Of a stretch of DNA of 64,000 nt, positions 1 to 8,048 are shown in pieces. Made by a program: the position numbers and the translations under genes. The DNA comes from Paraburkholderia graminis C4D1M (GTDB taxonomy: Bacteria; Pseudomonadota; Gammaproteobacteria; Burkholderiales; Burkholderiaceae): assembly GCF_000172415.1 (NCBI RefSeq), contig NZ_ABLD01000002.1, forward strand, positions 558,001-622,000, written 5' to 3'. Under the pieces are notes generated by a model. It did not search any database. It was not told the origin of the DNA and saw only the letters and a list, made by a program, of their open reading frames with translations. Numbering within the stretch: the first letter of the stretch is position 1; the number at the start of each line of letters is the position of its first letter.

Positions 1-131
1 TCGCGCACGGGCTGCTGGTCCGGCTCGAGATCCGTTTCCGGGAGCGACTCGGGCGTGCGGGCAGGCGGCGTACCGCGACTGACTTCGGACTGCTGGGGAT
101 CGGGCTTGTTGGGCGCGGGTGTTTCGCTCAT
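1..131 (-). CDS. Small acidic, proline-rich hypothetical protein (C-terminus outside window)
   Basis: The reading frame starts at ATG 131-129 on the minus strand and stays open to the window edge, so the C-terminus is missing. An AAGGAG box lies just upstream of the start. The visible 43 residues are rich in Pro, Glu, Asp and Gln, with no hydrophobic stretch, and look intrinsically disordered. Composition and style resemble the small protein at 21650-21823. I do not recognise a function; similar short acidic Pro-rich proteins are common as hypotheticals in Burkholderiaceae. Confidence 0.6.
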   Translation of the reverse strand, partial: MSETPAPNKPDPQQSEVSRGTPPARTPESLPETDLEPDQQPVR

Positions 132-348
132 CGGTGGCTCCTTGCAGTGCTGCGATTGAAGTGAGGCTGTCGTATGCGCAGCATCGGCTATGCCGACGCT
201 CGGCCAACCGGCCCGCCGAGCGCGCGGACATCGTCCGCGCATCGCGCTTTCTCAGTTATTACAACGGCTTGTAAATTCCACGCCGGCAACGCAATGCGCG
301 CGGCGCCTTTACAATTCAGCACTTCAATCCGACAGACGAACATGCGCG

Positions 349-759
349 ATGAGATACCACTTTGCATTGACCTTGGCATTCACCTTTGCGACGGCCGTCG
401 CAGCGAGTGCGGCCGCTAACGCGCAAACGCCCGCGAGCGGCGAGACGGGCGCGCTGCAATGTGCGATCGGAAAAGTGACAGGCGTCGGCGGCTCGGAGCA
501 GAGCGTGCGCGAATACCTTGCGACGCCCGGGCGCGATCAGTATCGCTACCTCGCCGATCATCCGATTCAATGCCGGATCTCCGACGAAGGCCGCGCGTCC
601 GCGTGTACCGGCATTACGACGCTTCGCCGCGAACAGGTGAGCGTGTACGACCAGATCGACAGCTCGTTGACCTCCGTGGTTGCGCGCGTCGACCTGGATC
701 ACGGCACGTATCCTGTGCTGATCGTCGTGCCGAGCAAGGACGTGCAGTGCCAGGAGTGA
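349..759 (+). CDS. Secreted hypothetical protein with signal peptide
   Basis: 136 residues. The chosen ATG at 349 begins a classical signal peptide (MRYHFALTLAF, then an Ala-rich core ending near ANAQ, about residue 26). The frame extends upstream to 190, but that part is not signal-like. The mature part has cysteines in an LQCAIG segment, a PIQC segment, an SACT segment and near the C-terminus (VQCQE), so paired disulphides in the periplasm are plausible. No family recognised. It is monocistronic, divergent from the partial gene at the left edge, with 217 bp between them. Confidence 0.65.
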   Translation: MRYHFALTLAFTFATAVAASAAANAQTPASGETGALQCAIGKVTGVGGSEQSVREYLATPGRDQYRYLADHPIQCRISDEGRASACTGITTLRREQVSVYDQIDSSLTSVVARVDLDHGTYPVLIVVPSKDVQCQE

Positions 760-826
760 GTGGCGAGAGTGCGCCGCATTTCGTCGCCGGCAACATGCTG
801 ATAAGAACGCTTGCCTGAAGGCCGGG

Positions 827-1015
827 TTATTCGCTCAGCTCAGCGACGAGACGCGACAGACGATCGAGGCGCTTGTGGTACATCGGCGCCTGGGGAGAGC
901 TCTTCAGATGTTCGATGCGGTCACGCCAATAGGTCGGCGGAAAAGGCTTTTGCGATGCCCATGCGATCACGCGCTCCAGGTGAAGGAGCTCGTTTTCCAG
1001 AATGTGGTGATGCAT
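827..1015 (-). CDS. Small conserved hypothetical protein, YWR-motif type
   Basis: 62 residues starting MHHHILENEL. It has a predicted helical N-terminus, then PPTYWRDRIEHL and a C-terminal leucine-rich helix. It is clearly related to the 82-residue protein at 7239-7487, which has PAAYWRERLHQL in the same place and a similar N-terminal helix (EIAHLARV versus ELLHLERV). A GGGGGT purine stretch lies upstream of the start. No known function; size and helicity suggest a small cytosolic regulatory or stress protein, which is inference only. Confidence 0.6.
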   Translation of the reverse strand: MHHHILENELLHLERVIAWASQKPFPPTYWRDRIEHLKSSPQAPMYHKRLDRLSRLVAELSE

Positions 1016-1368
1016 TGTGAACCCCCGTGGGTGGCCAGCCTTGGTCTATTCGCGGCGTCGCTAACGGTCTGACGCTGCGTGGACTGCTCGTGCAGCTTGC
1101 TCTTTGCGACTACTGCAAAGGACGAGCCGCCGTTGCTGCTCCCGCAGGCGCAGGCAACGGCGGCCAGACCAACCCCGCAGCGGATCGTCTGGTACATAGC
1201 CAAAAGATTTTCCGCCATTCAGTGCGTTGCAACTCGAGCTGCTTCTCTGTGGAAGCATGCCCTCGCGATGTTTCGACACTGTCACTGCTACAGCACAGCC
1301 CTCTCTCAATCTGATGCCGACAACCTTTTGCTATCGGCGGAATTGGCGCATCACACTCGTTCGTATAA

Positions 1369-1411
1369 CTAACCGAATCATCGCGATCATGTGCGGCGAT
1401 CGCTCGGTTAG
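1369..1411. repeat. Inverted repeat CTAACCGA / TCGGTTAG
   Basis: Perfect 8-bp arms, CTAACCGA at 1369-1376 and TCGGTTAG at 1404-1411, with additional inner pairing ATCGC/GCGAT. No T-tract follows, so it is not a standard intrinsic terminator. It could be an operator or a structured RNA element. Confidence 0.5.
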
Positions 1412-1441
1412 CGGCGGCGCGACGCAATCTTGTCTGGTCTC

Positions 1442-1600
1442 TCAGGCGCCCTGCATTTCGGACGAATTCGTTGGCATTTCTTTGGGCTCAAGGCCACGAG
1501 CATTTGTATAAGCAATGACCGTGCCATTCGCCGATACCGCTGTGCGTAGGGCATCGGCGAAATTCGCTCGATGATTCTGGTCAAACCCGTCCAGGTACAG
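1442..1600 (-). pseudogene. Possible C-terminal remnant of a DUF2779-like protein
   Basis: The last 52 codons of a minus-strand frame read as ordinary protein (FADALRTAVSANGTVIAYTN, then a polar tail and stop). The upstream part of the same frame is antisense to the racemase gene and not protein-like. The pattern of an Ala/Leu helix followed by G-x-V-x-x-Y-N recalls, from memory, the DUF2779 nuclease-like family. No start or N-terminal domain is present, so this would be a decayed fragment. Confidence is low. Confidence 0.25.
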
Positions 1601-1827
1601 CCCTAAAAGTGGACGTTTTCGTCCAGGTGGCCATGCAAGGGGCGTGGAGCGGCGATTTCGTCCGTTAGGATCGAAAGGCGAGGGCGCGATGGACGCAAAG
1701 CGAAGCCGAAAACGGCCAGAACGCGGCCACAAAGCGGCCACGGCGGGGACATCCGGCGGGGCGACGAAGCGCCGCGCCGGACCAACTGAAACGAACTGGA
1801 AAGAACTGGAATAAGCAGACGCGAGAC

Positions 1828-2553
1828 CTACGACTGCAGGCTGACCTTGCTGTAAGTCAGCCGGCTCGGGCGCAACTGCATGCGCACCAGCGAGACGAGG
1901 AAGCTGAAGCCCGCCTGATTCGGATCGATGACCGGCACGAAGCCGCCCATTTCGTCGCTCAACATTCGTGAGACGCGGCTCGCGACGTCCACGAAACCGG
2001 TGCAGCCGAGCAGAATGGATTGCGCGCCGTCCTCCTTGATCGCCTTCAGCGCGGCTTCGAAGGTGCGGATGATGACGACGTCGATATCCTCCAGTTGCGC
2101 GACCGGGCAATTGATCGCGCGGATCGACGCGAACGTATCCTCGATGCCATAGGTCTGCGGATGAGCGCGCTGCATCGCCAGCGTGCTTTGCAGGATCGTG
2201 ACGATCGAGAAGCGCTGGCTGAGCGCGAGCGCCGTGAACGCCGAAGCCGGAAAGCCGCCGATGATCGGAATGTCGATCACCTCACGCGCGGCTTCCACGC
2301 CGCACATGTCGAAGTCGGTCAGCCAGATGCCGTCGAAGCCGTCGTTGGCGATGGCTTGCGCGAGCTCGACCACGGGCATGCCGTTTTGCAGCCAGTTAGT
2401 GCGGTTCTCGATGTCGGGATGCCCTTCGGCGATGTTGCGAATCTCGACATGCACGTCCGGCGGCACGACCGGCGCGATGGCCTTCATGATGCGCTCGTTG
2501 TATTGCGACGTGGCGACCGGCACGAGCACGCAGATGCGAATGGGCGAGTTCAA
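1828..2553 (-). CDS. Asp/Glu/hydantoin racemase family protein
   Basis: 241 residues. The fold signature of the Asp/Glu racemase superfamily is visible: an N-terminal ICVLVPVATSQYNE strand-turn, a first cysteine in DMCGVEAA (Cys84) and a second in LLGCTGF (Cys184). These are the two catalytic thiols expected for cofactor-independent racemisation. Length fits hydantoin racemases (about 240 residues). The ATG overlaps the stop of the upstream DUF917 gene by 4 bp, so the two are translationally coupled. Substrate is unknown; a hydantoin or small amino-acid derivative is inferred from family and partner. Confidence 0.85.
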   Translation of the reverse strand: MNSPIRICVLVPVATSQYNERIMKAIAPVVPPDVHVEIRNIAEGHPDIENRTNWLQNGMPVVELAQAIANDGFDGIWLTDFDMCGVEAAREVIDIPIIGGFPASAFTALALSQRFSIVTILQSTLAMQRAHPQTYGIEDTFASIRAINCPVAQLEDIDVVIIRTFEAALKAIKEDGAQSILLGCTGFVDVASRVSRMLSDEMGGFVPVIDPNQAGFSFLVSLVRMQLRPSRLTYSKVSLQS

Positions 2554-3776
2554 GATGCCTCCCCCTTGCGCGCGGATTGCAGCGACTGCAGTGCTTCAAG
2601 CGGCACATACGGGCCGAGGTAGTTGAGCGAGTTCAGCAACTGCATGAAGCTGTCGAGAATCAGCCCCGGCTTGCGCAGTTCGGCTTCGGCGCGCCAGGCG
2701 ATCAACGTCACGGGACGCTTGCCGATCGCCGGATTCAGCGAGCCGTCGGCGTTCACGAGATCGCCATTGCTGAACACAGATTGACCTTCCCCGCCGACGT
2801 AATACGCGACGCTATCGGGCGCGAGCACGATCGGCTGCGGACGTTCGCTGTCCCATACGAGCAGCGACTCGTTCTGATACATCACCGTGTAGGTACGCTG
2901 CCCGGCCTGAATGCGGATCTTGCCGACGTCGAAGCCGCCGCTCGTGTCCACTTCCGCGGAAACCAGTTCACCCGGCTCCGACACAGCGCGCGCCGCAAGG
3001 CCGCAATATTCGACGAGATAGTCGGTCATTTGCCGCGCACTGCCGATTCGTCCCGCGTGCAACGCGCGCCCGAGTGTGAGCGCGCGTGTCAGCGTGCCGC
3101 GGATCGGCGTCGCGCGGCCGATGTCGGCCGGCTGCATGACCCACATTGCGAGTCCGCCGAACTGCCCGAATTCCGGATCGGCGACAACAGGGCGCATCAT
3201 CTGCTCGACAATCGCCGACACGTCGCGCTGATGAGTCGGCGCACCCGCATTGCCGCTGCGCGGCGTCACGTCGAGTTCGACGCACAGGCCGCCCTGGCTC
3301 ACGAGGAACGCCGGGCGCGGGTCGATCTCCGCGGCGGCGAAAGTGAGCATCGGCAAAGAAGGCACCGCGCGGCCGGCGCCGTCGGCGTCGATCACCGCGA
3401 GGCCGAGCTTTGCCGCCACCAGCGCGGCGACCGTGAAGCCGAGCGCGCCGCTTTCCGGCGGCATGACGTAGGCGAGTTTCGTCGATTGCGACCCAAGCCG
3501 TGCCTGCACATTCTGCACGGCCGTCACCGGACCCAGCGGATAGGTCGCCGAATTGATCGCTTCGGGCGCGCCGAGATAGGCGACCATGACGGCCGCGCCC
3601 TCGGTGGCTTCTTCAACGGACACGACCTTCACTGTGTCGCTCGGGTAGTAGTCGCCGGCGACGAAATGCGCGGCCAGATGCCGCGCGGATTCGATCGTGC
3701 CGCCCCCGCCACTCCCGAAAAAAGCCGCGCCCAATAGCAGCGGCTCCAGATCTTCCCGGCGTAGGTCAAATGCCAT
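2550..3776 (-). CDS. DUF917 family protein (hydantoinase/desulfurase-like)
   Basis: 408 residues from ATG 3776, preceded by an AAGGA box. An upstream extension to 3896 exists but is antisense-like and lacks a ribosome site. The N-terminus has the glycine-rich FFGSGGGG motif typical of DUF917, a family that includes S-methyl thiohydantoin desulfurase and members linked to hydantoinase/oxoprolinase loci. The start overlaps the end of the upstream regulator by 11 bp and the end overlaps the racemase start by 4 bp, so regulator, DUF917 protein and racemase form one operon. No HyuA/HyuB partner or transporter is visible. Likely a cytosolic metal-dependent hydrolase; substrate unknown. Confidence 0.8.
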   Translation of the reverse strand: MAFDLRREDLEPLLLGAAFFGSGGGGTIESARHLAAHFVAGDYYPSDTVKVVSVEEATEGAAVMVAYLGAPEAINSATYPLGPVTAVQNVQARLGSQSTKLAYVMPPESGALGFTVAALVAAKLGLAVIDADGAGRAVPSLPMLTFAAAEIDPRPAFLVSQGGLCVELDVTPRSGNAGAPTHQRDVSAIVEQMMRPVVADPEFGQFGGLAMWVMQPADIGRATPIRGTLTRALTLGRALHAGRIGSARQMTDYLVEYCGLAARAVSEPGELVSAEVDTSGGFDVGKIRIQAGQRTYTVMYQNESLLVWDSERPQPIVLAPDSVAYYVGGEGQSVFSNGDLVNADGSLNPAIGKRPVTLIAWRAEAELRKPGLILDSFMQLLNSLNYLGPYVPLEALQSLQSARKGEAS

Positions 3777-6084
3777 TGACGATTCCTTTAGTGTAGTTAT
3801 CGAAAGAACTCTGTTGCTGAAGTTCGGCAAGCAGTTTGGCCGCGCCCGTGACGCGCGGCGTGGCGTCCGCGGGCAACGAACGCAAGCCGCGCTCAAGCGT
3901 CTCGATCGCTTCCGGCACGCGATCAGTCGAGCGCAGCAGATCCGCGAGGTAGTGCGCCGCGTCCACGCGCGCGGGCACCGAGCCGAACGCGAGCGCGGTC
4001 GATAGCGCGGTGCGCAGGCCCAGTTCCGCCGCGTTCACATCGCCGAGCGCCCACTGCGCGCGTGCGCGCGTGACCAGCAGCTTGCCGAGATAGACGCGCT
4101 CCTGACGGGCGAGCGTTTCATCGATCGCGGCTGCGAGCATTGCTTCGGATTCCTTTGCACGTCCAGCGCGCAGCAGCAATTCCCCGTGATGCCACGCCTT
4201 GAACGAATAGAACAGCGCGCCGCCATTGCAGACGACGTGATTATCGTAGCCGTCGAGCATGATCGTTTCCGCTTCGTCGGTTTGACCGAGCGCGCTCAGA
4301 TGACAGGCACGCAGCACCTGGCCGACGCCGCGATAGAACGCAAAGCCGTACGCGATCGACACCGATTCCAGTTCGCTCGCAAGCCGGCCGAGCCGCTCGA
4401 CGTCGTCGAACAGCGCGGCGAGCCACGCGGCGCCCTGCAGATTGACGACGTGAGCGAGCGCGTGCACGCCGGGCTCCGACGCGCGCAGAATCAGCATCTC
4501 CATCGCGCGGCGTGCCTGCGCGAAGGCGCCGATCTGATACGCGGCGAGTCCTTCGAAAGTCAGCGCCAGACTCGCGAGGTCGATGCCTTGCGAGCCGGTG
4601 CGCACGTCGTTGCGTCCCACGCCGAGCAGATTGCCGCGCGCGAGACAGGCAAGCGCTTCCTCGCTGTCGCCGAGCCAGAACAGCGTGTTGGTCATCGCGA
4701 CGTGCGCTTCGTCGAGCGAGACGCGGTCGCCGCCGTTTTGCGCGCGCTCCAGCATGTTCTGCGCGGTCGCGCGCGCCTGCTTCAGTTCGAGCGTGGTCAA
4801 CTGCGTGGTCCAGATGCCGAACTGGATCGCGGCGATTTCCGCGGGCGTGCAAACGCCTTCGCCGATCGCGAGCGCCGCGGCGTAGCAGGCGGTGGCTTCC
4901 GCATACAGCCAGCCGTGCACGCTGCGCAAACTCATCCCAAGCAGGCGATATGCGTCGAACTGCAAGCGGCGCACGGCGCCCTGTTCATTCGGTGTCTGCA
5001 GCACATCGAGGCAGCGGCGCAGCGGTGGAATCGCTTCGGCGAATTTCGATTCCTCGATCAGCGCTCTCGCATGTTCGAGGCATTTGCGCGCTTCGCGGTG
5101 ATGTTCTTCGCGCGACTTCAGACGCCGTTCGATGGTCTTGCGGCCCACGCCGAGCAATGTCGCCGCCGCGCTCTTGTTGCCGCTCGTGCGTTCGAGCGCG
5201 CGGTCGATCAGCAAATCTTCAGCGGCGCCGAGCTTGTCGCGGCCTTCGAGTTGCAACAGCATGTCCGCGAGACTCGCGCGCGACACCGGCCCGCTCGCCT
5301 CGTTGGCGAGAAACGGCTCGAGCGTATCCACGTCGATCTGCGTGGTCTCGGCAAGCACGCTCAACTGACTGATCAGATTGCGCAATTGCCGGATATGGCC
5401 CGGCCACGGATGTTGCGAAAGACGCCGCAGCGCGGTCGGAGAAAACTCGAGGCGGCGCGTGTGCTGTGAAGCGAAGTGGTTGACGAGCGCGGGAATGTCT
5501 TCGACGCGCTGTTCCAGTCCGGGCACTGCGAGGACGAACACCGCGAGCCGGTAGAACAGATCCTCGCGAAAGAGTCCCTCGCGTGCGAGCTCGCGCAGGT
5601 CGCGATGCGTTGCGGCCACCACGCGTCCGCCGAAGTGAAGGTTGGTGGTCGATCCAAGCGGACGGAAAGTGCGCGTCTCCAGCACGCGCAGCAGTTTCGG
5701 TTGGAGCGCGAGCGGCAACTCGCCGATTTCATCGAGCAGCAGCGTGCCTTTGCCGACCTGCTGCAACAGCCCCTGGCGATTTTCGCCCGCGCCGGTGAAC
5801 GCGCCTTTGACGTGCCCGAATAGTTCGGCTTCGACGAGATGCTCGGGAATCGCGCCGCAATTGACGTCGACGAAGGGTTGATCCTGGCGCTGGCTGTGCG
5901 CGTGAACACGGCGTGCCACGAGTTCCTTGCCGGAACCGGTCGGCCCGAAAATCAGCAGCGGATGATCGGTGGGCGCGACGCGATCGATCATTCGAACCAG
6001 TTGGCGAAACGCCGGCGCGCCGCCCACGAAGGAGCCGGATGCGGCTTTGTCGTGAGCGAACGGAACGACAGGGCTATAACTCAT
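3766..6084 (-). CDS. Sigma-54-dependent activator with C-terminal TPR-like region
   Basis: 772 residues. The AAA+ domain starts almost at the N-terminus: Walker A GPTGSGKE at 47-54, the sigma-54 contact loop GAFTGA at 94-99, Walker B LLLDEIGE near 115-122. A Fis-type helix-turn-helix follows (about 286-323, SGNKSAAATLLGVGRKTIER). The remaining roughly 440 residues are helical repeats of TPR type (ending in a YLADLLRSTDRVPEAIETL repeat). There is no N-terminal GAF, PAS or receiver domain, so the C-terminal repeats probably sense the signal. First gene of the DUF917/racemase operon and likely its regulator. The order AAA-HTH-TPR is unusual; most such activators end at the HTH. Confidence 0.88.
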   Translation of the reverse strand: MSYSPVVPFAHDKAASGSFVGGAPAFRQLVRMIDRVAPTDHPLLIFGPTGSGKELVARRVHAHSQRQDQPFVDVNCGAIPEHLVEAELFGHVKGAFTGAGENRQGLLQQVGKGTLLLDEIGELPLALQPKLLRVLETRTFRPLGSTTNLHFGGRVVAATHRDLRELAREGLFREDLFYRLAVFVLAVPGLEQRVEDIPALVNHFASQHTRRLEFSPTALRRLSQHPWPGHIRQLRNLISQLSVLAETTQIDVDTLEPFLANEASGPVSRASLADMLLQLEGRDKLGAAEDLLIDRALERTSGNKSAAATLLGVGRKTIERRLKSREEHHREARKCLEHARALIEESKFAEAIPPLRRCLDVLQTPNEQGAVRRLQFDAYRLLGMSLRSVHGWLYAEATACYAAALAIGEGVCTPAEIAAIQFGIWTTQLTTLELKQARATAQNMLERAQNGGDRVSLDEAHVAMTNTLFWLGDSEEALACLARGNLLGVGRNDVRTGSQGIDLASLALTFEGLAAYQIGAFAQARRAMEMLILRASEPGVHALAHVVNLQGAAWLAALFDDVERLGRLASELESVSIAYGFAFYRGVGQVLRACHLSALGQTDEAETIMLDGYDNHVVCNGGALFYSFKAWHHGELLLRAGRAKESEAMLAAAIDETLARQERVYLGKLLVTRARAQWALGDVNAAELGLRTALSTALAFGSVPARVDAAHYLADLLRSTDRVPEAIETLERGLRSLPADATPRVTGAAKLLAELQQQSSFDNYTKGIVNGI

Positions 6085-6675
6085 TTAACAAGTACGCTCC
6101 ACATGATCCGCGTGCGGCGCTACGCGGAGAGTGCCGTCAAGCGACGGCGGTCATGCATCGATCTGGTGTCTGGCGAAACTTCCGATTCCGCTGTCGGAAT
6201 GTTCCGCCCCAAGGAGAGACAGAGTATGACGGCTTGCTGTCGATGTTGTCTTTCGAAATTAATCCTTGTGCCGGTGGACTTGCGCGTGTCGTCCCAACGT
6301 CTTGCGGCGCTGACGCAAAGCGCCGCGCGAAGACACTGCAGCGATGCCGCGCGTGTTCGATCGCGAGCTGAAACTATGCATATCGGGCGAGTTACAGCGG
6401 CTCGCTGCAAGCGCGCCAACGTGGCTTGTATGCATGACGGATATAACGGCGGCGCGGCGAGGATTCTTTAGGAGCTGGACGGAATTGCGCAAAGATAGCC
6501 GCTTGCGTGGCCGAGGTACGAGGCGAGAGCGTTTGAGCAGTCACTGCGACGCTTCGGTTTGCGTTAAACCGCGTCGGGCCTGCCGCCGAAATGTGACGAG
6601 CGGGCGATGTTTCATCGCCACGCTCAAGGGGATGTTGAACGGTCGCATGCGGCGGCCGCCGTGCGATGTTGCCGC
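6085..6675. other. 591-bp intergenic region
   Basis: Lies upstream of the sigma-54 activator operon and downstream of the RcnB-like gene; both are on the minus strand. No open frame here has a credible start or composition. I looked for a -24/-12 (GG-N10-GC type) promoter reading leftwards and found no convincing match. The operon promoter is presumably within this stretch. Confidence 0.5.
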
Positions 6676-7086
6676 TTACGGTCCGACTCGCAGAACCACG
6701 CCGGTGGACAACTGCACCATCAGATAGTCGCCGCCGATGCCGACCCACGAATAACCGCGCGGCGGCGGCGCGAGCCGATACCCGCGCCAGTCGTCGATAA
6801 CATACTGACGGTCGCGGTATTCGGGAGGCAGCCGATCACCCTTGCGCCAATGTCCGGGCGCGTTCGCCGAGTTGCCAGGACCCTCGGGGCGGTGTCCCGG
6901 CGGCATCGGCTTATGGCCGTGGCTGTCGTAGCTATCGTGACCCTTCGGTCCCTTGCCGTGCTTCGGTCCCTGCCCGTGATCTCCGCCGTGGCCGGGGTTG
7001 TCGTGCGGCGGCTGTGCAAGCGCGAGCGGCGATGCGAGCATACCCGCGGCCATCATCGACACGAGCAATAGACGGGATTTGTTCAT
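6676..7086 (-). CDS. RcnB-like periplasmic protein
   Basis: 136 residues from ATG 7086 (AGGAACG upstream). The frame extends to 7176, but only the internal start gives a proper signal peptide (MNKSRLLLVSMMAAG to ALAQ, about 25 residues). The mature part is a His/Gly/Pro-rich segment with repeated HG and KGPKG units, followed by the RcnB-family C-terminal module (LPPEYRDRQYVIDDWRGY, then a PPPRGYSWVGIGGDYLMV stretch). RcnB in E. coli is a periplasmic protein affecting nickel/cobalt homeostasis; many Burkholderia paralogues are uncharacterised. The His-rich linker fits metal binding. Confidence 0.8.
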   Translation of the reverse strand: MNKSRLLLVSMMAAGMLASPLALAQPPHDNPGHGGDHGQGPKHGKGPKGHDSYDSHGHKPMPPGHRPEGPGNSANAPGHWRKGDRLPPEYRDRQYVIDDWRGYRLAPPPRGYSWVGIGGDYLMVQLSTGVVLRVGP

Positions 7087-7238
7087 TAGTTCGTTCCTGT
7101 GAAAACGTTTGCTAAAGGCTAACGACGGGTTAACGAAGCGCCGGAACCACCGCGTTGGCATCCGCGATACGGACAATGCCGCGCGCCCACAATTCCTTTG
7201 GAAAACTTGCGCGCTTTATTGTGGCGTATTGTGGATTA

Positions 7239-7487
7239 TTAGCTCGTGCTGATTGCAACGCCGTGAGCGTGGCTATTCGAGCTTTGCGCTTCAAGTTCGT
7301 CCAGTTGGAGCAGAAGGACGTCGATAGAACGCAATTGCGCATTGGTCAGGTGCTGGGAATCGAGCAGTTGATGAAGCCGCTCGCGCCAGTAGGCGGCCGG
7401 AAGAATGGGCCCCGCGAGATCTCCGGCCATTGATGCACTCATGACTCGCGCAAGATGCGCGATCTCCAGGTCGATTAGCGTGTGCAT
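7239..7487 (-). CDS. Small conserved hypothetical protein, YWR-motif type
   Basis: 82 residues with a good GAGGTGAG ribosome site before ATG 7487. Mostly helical: EIAHLARV, then PAAYWRERLHQLLDS and a long C-terminal helix (LRSIDVLLLQLDELE) with a polar tail. Paralogue of the 62-residue protein at 827-1015. No transmembrane segment or signal peptide. Function unknown. Confidence 0.7.
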   Translation of the reverse strand: MHTLIDLEIAHLARVMSASMAGDLAGPILPAAYWRERLHQLLDSQHLTNAQLRSIDVLLLQLDELEAQSSNSHAHGVAISTS

Positions 7488-7778
7488 GCCTCACCTCGCA
7501 ACGTTCGTTCTTGTTGTGTAACCAAGAGCTACTAAACCTTAGTCCAAATGCGGCAAATAACCAATTCGATCGGCTATTAACCACGCCGCTAAAGCGCGGA
7601 TGCTACGTTTTAGCTCACTCAGAAAGCATGATATGCGAGCCGCGAGTCCCAGTCTCGCCCGTTATGACAAAGAATGTCAAATCGGCCGAAGTTACCGTCC
7701 GTTTCAAATTGGCCGATCTCTTTTACGTAGAGTTTCCATATCCTTCAGGGCACAACAACGATGATGGAGGAATCGCCA

Positions 7779-7859
7779 ATGAAAACCGTGTTTAAAACGC
7801 CGACGTGCGTGCTTGAATTTCCGCTTGTCGCGCAAGCCCTTCGTCGGGGAACCTCATGA
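7779..7859 (+). CDS. 26-residue leader-type ORF overlapping lipoprotein gene
   Basis: ATG 7779 is preceded by a strong GGAGGA box at ideal spacing. The frame encodes MKTVFKTPTCVLEFPL and a short basic tail, ending TGA at 7857-7859. The stop overlaps the ATG of the next gene (ATGA at 7856-7859). The next gene has no clear ribosome site of its own, so this peptide probably exists to drive coupled translation. No known homologue. Confidence 0.5.
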   Translation: MKTVFKTPTCVLEFPLVAQALRRGTS

Positions 7860-8023
7860 AAAAAATCATTTACCTGCTTGCCGCAAGCGCCGCGCTGTTG
7901 AGCGGCTGTGCGCTTTATGTGCCCGATTCGCCGGGCGTGGTCGTCGTGCCGCAAGGCCATCCTCAGGGCGGTCCGGGCAATGGTTTCTGCCCGCCGGGAC
8001 AGGCGAAGAAGGGGAACTGCTGA
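7856..8023 (+). CDS. Small lipoprotein (55 aa)
   Basis: 55 residues: MKKIIYLLAASAALLSGC is a textbook lipoprotein signal with lipobox LSGC and Cys18 as the lipidated residue. The mature part is 38 residues, rich in Gly, Pro and Val, with two more cysteines (NGFCPPGQAKKGNC). Small Burkholderia lipoproteins of this kind are usually unannotated. Its start overlaps the preceding 26-codon ORF by 4 bp. It ends 25 bp before the convergent LysR gene. Confidence 0.75.
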   Translation: MKKIIYLLAASAALLSGCALYVPDSPGVVVVPQGHPQGGPGNGFCPPGQAKKGNC

Positions 8024-8048
8024 TCGTGAGGGAGTCGGTCCGCGCGCA

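Larger units (their letters stand above)
1016..1827. other. 812-bp region without an intact gene
   Basis: No convincing full-length gene is seen. The stretch holds an inverted repeat at 1369-1411, a short minus-strand fragment that reads like the C-terminus of a lost protein (1442-1600), and about 1600-1800 of low-complexity, purine-rich sequence that could be mobile-element debris. Open frames of 80-105 codons here overlap each other on both strands and have no good ribosome-binding site. Confidence 0.5.

Noticed and set aside
967..1218. 83-codon minus-strand frame with a short hydrophobic N-terminus
   Set aside because: It overlaps the start of the better-supported 62-residue gene and has no ribosome site. 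The tail is out-of-frame sequence of that gene.
7511..7795. 94-codon plus-strand frame before the lipoprotein
   Set aside because: No ribosome site, uneven composition, and it overlaps the well-initiated 26-codon frame.
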